Shown in pieces: positions 6,193 to 7,224 of a DNA stretch of 7,224 bases. Position 1 is the stretch's first letter. Every line of letters begins with the position of its first letter. A program made the position numbers and the translations under genes. The DNA lies in contig CACYEB010000002.1 in NCBI GenBank assembly GCA_902773305.1, positions 1-7,224 of the forward strand, read 5' to 3'. The notes below the pieces were generated by a model. The model saw nothing but the letters and a program-made list of their open reading frames with translations, did not search any database and was not told the DNA's origin. This DNA comes from an uncultured Bacteroidia bacterium (GTDB lineage: Bacteria; Bacteroidota; Bacteroidia; Bacteroidales; UBA932).

Positions 6193-7224
6193 ATGAAGAA
6201 GTTTCTGTCATCCCTTCTGGCACTGGTACTTTCCACCGTAATCTGGGCCCAGCAGGTCCAGGTTACGGTGTCAGGTACTGTGACCGACAATAAGGGCCTG
6301 CCTGTGGCCGGGGTCGTGGTCTATGAAGAAGGCTCCCCCAATGCCACCTATACCGACGGCAACGGCAAGTACACCATAAAGATTACGCCAAGGGCCGTCC
6401 TGACATTCTCTATGATTGGCTACGAGACCCATAAGGAGGCACCCGGCAACCGTTCGGTATTCAACGTGACCCTGCGGGATGATACCGGATTCCGCCTCGT
6501 GGAATCTGTTGTAACCGGCTACAGCACCCAGGATCGCAGAAACGTCACCGGAGCGATGAGCTCCGTCAAACTCCGCGAAGAGAATGCGGCCGGCGCATCT
6601 TTGGACCTGCTGCTGGCAGGACAGGCGCCGGGTGTGTTCGTCTCCGCTTCATCAGGCGGACTTGGTAGCGCCAACCTCCTGGTAATCAGGGGAGTCAGCT
6701 CCATTATGGGAGACAATAACCCCCTCTACGTGATTGACGGCGTGCCCATCTACGGCACCGACCGCGGCAATAATCTGTCCAGCACCACCGGCGGTTCCAT
6801 ACGCGCCTTCGCTATGGGCAGTATGACCACCGGAGGCGGCTCGCTGCAGTTCAATTCCGATGTCATAGACCAGAATTTCGAAAGGAACCCCCTGGCCGCG
6901 CTCAATCCAGATGACATCGAGTCCATCGAGATTCTCAAGGATGCCTACGCCACCGCCATCTACGGTTCCCGCGGCAGCGCCGGCGTCATCCTTATCACTA
7001 CCAAGAAAGGCGCACGGGAAGATGCACAGGTCACTGTCAACTACGGTCTCTCATTTGACCGGCCTTTAGGGAAGCTCCCGGTACTGAATGGTGACGAGTA
7101 TGTACAGATATATTCTATGTACTACCCCAGCACCGGTTACAAATTCAAGAGCGGCATCAACACCGACTGGGTGGATGCCGTGACCCGTACGGCCATCAGC
7201 CACAATATGTCGGCATCGGTCAAC
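6193..7224 (+). CDS. SusC/RagA-family TonB-linked outer-membrane porin, C-terminus cut by window edge
   Basis: TonB-dependent transporter of the SusC/RagA class, which imports oligosaccharides, peptides or other ligands through the outer membrane, usually beneath a SusD-type lipoprotein lid. The 344 residues present include a signal peptide (1-19, ending STVIWA), a CarboxypepD_reg-like domain (about 24-95, with VSGTVTDNKGLPVAGVVV and YTDGNGKY), the linker VESVVTGYSTQ (103-113), and the TonB plug (about 115-272). The plug has the family signatures NPLYVIDGVPI (176-186) and ESIEILKD (243-250) followed by ATAIYGSRG and GVILITTKKG. The barrel begins near residue 278 and runs off the right edge; the usual length is about 1000 residues. 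There is no N-terminal anti-sigma-interaction (STN) domain, so control by a dedicated ECF sigma/anti-sigma pair is unlikely. The gene starts 11 nt after the propeller gene. Substrate cannot be told; a susD-like gene is expected just downstream. Confidence 0.96.
   Translation, partial: MKKFLSSLLALVLSTVIWAQQVQVTVSGTVTDNKGLPVAGVVVYEEGSPNATYTDGNGKYTIKITPRAVLTFSMIGYETHKEAPGNRSVFNVTLRDDTGFRLVESVVTGYSTQDRRNVTGAMSSVKLREENAAGASLDLLLAGQAPGVFVSASSGGLGSANLLVIRGVSSIMGDNNPLYVIDGVPIYGTDRGNNLSSTTGGSIRAFAMGSMTTGGGSLQFNSDVIDQNFERNPLAALNPDDIESIEILKDAYATAIYGSRGSAGVILITTKKGAREDAQVTVNYGLSFDRPLGKLPVLNGDEYVQIYSMYYPSTGYKFKSGINTDWVDAVTRTAISHNMSASVN

Larger units (their letters stand above)
3454..7224 (+). other. Apparent operon: thioredoxin lipoprotein, propeller lipoprotein, SusC-type porin
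   Basis: Three same-strand genes are separated by 25 nt and 11 nt, with no hairpin plus T-run between them and one strong promoter in front. All three products carry export signals, two of them lipoprotein signals. Co-transcription is inferred from spacing. The operon continues past the right edge. Confidence 0.75.

Noticed and set aside
1..7224. Mobile element, CRISPR array, tRNA/rRNA or integration site
   Set aside because: No transposase or integrase frame, no spaced direct repeats, no tRNA-like cloverleaf and no terminal repeats were seen. Nearly all of the window is accounted for by six protein genes.

Overview
The window reads as chromosomal DNA from a member of the Bacteroidota, most likely a gut or rumen Bacteroidales. 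The support is a SusC/RagA-type TonB-linked porin, a DUF4369-like/TlpA thioredoxin lipoprotein, several lipoprotein signal peptides ending in Ser-Cys, AT-rich leaders without strong Shine-Dalgarno sequences, and promoter-like sites of the Bacteroides TTTG / TAnnTTTG type. Coding DNA is GC-rich for Bacteroides proper, so another Bacteroidales lineage is plausible. Genus cannot be told from this window.

Layout, left to right. (1) 1-1435, minus: the N-terminal 478 residues of a secreted M13 (neprilysin/PepO-like) zinc endopeptidase lipoprotein. The window edge cuts it just before the zinc-binding part. (2) 1436-1528: short divergent intergenic region. (3) 1529-2656, plus: cytosolic aldo/keto reductase with two C-terminal [4Fe-4S] motifs. 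(4) 2660-3328, minus: small secreted protein, probably an outer-membrane beta-barrel, ending 3 nt from the reductase. (5) 3329-3453: divergent promoter region with two back-to-back Bacteroidetes-type promoters whose -33 boxes form the arms of a short palindrome. (6) 3454 to the right edge, plus: a tight run of three genes (gaps of 25 and 11 nt), namely a thioredoxin-like lipoprotein, a kelch/Asp-box beta-propeller lipoprotein, and the first 344 residues of a SusC/RagA-family porin.

The three rightward genes probably form one transcript for a cell-envelope nutrient-uptake locus. The porin would take up an unknown substrate, usually with a SusD-type partner encoded downstream, which lies outside the window. 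The propeller lipoprotein may be a binding or accessory subunit and the thioredoxin a redox-maintenance protein. The nearby M13 peptidase would suit peptide use, but it is on the other strand with two genes in between, so this link is speculative.

No RNA genes, CRISPR arrays, insertion sequences, attachment sites or convincing intrinsic terminators were seen, and there is no gene-free stretch longer than about 125 nt. No clearly undescribed system is evident. The most unusual points are the gene order ahead of the SusC gene, the palindromic promoter pair, and a glycine-zipper segment in the small envelope protein.
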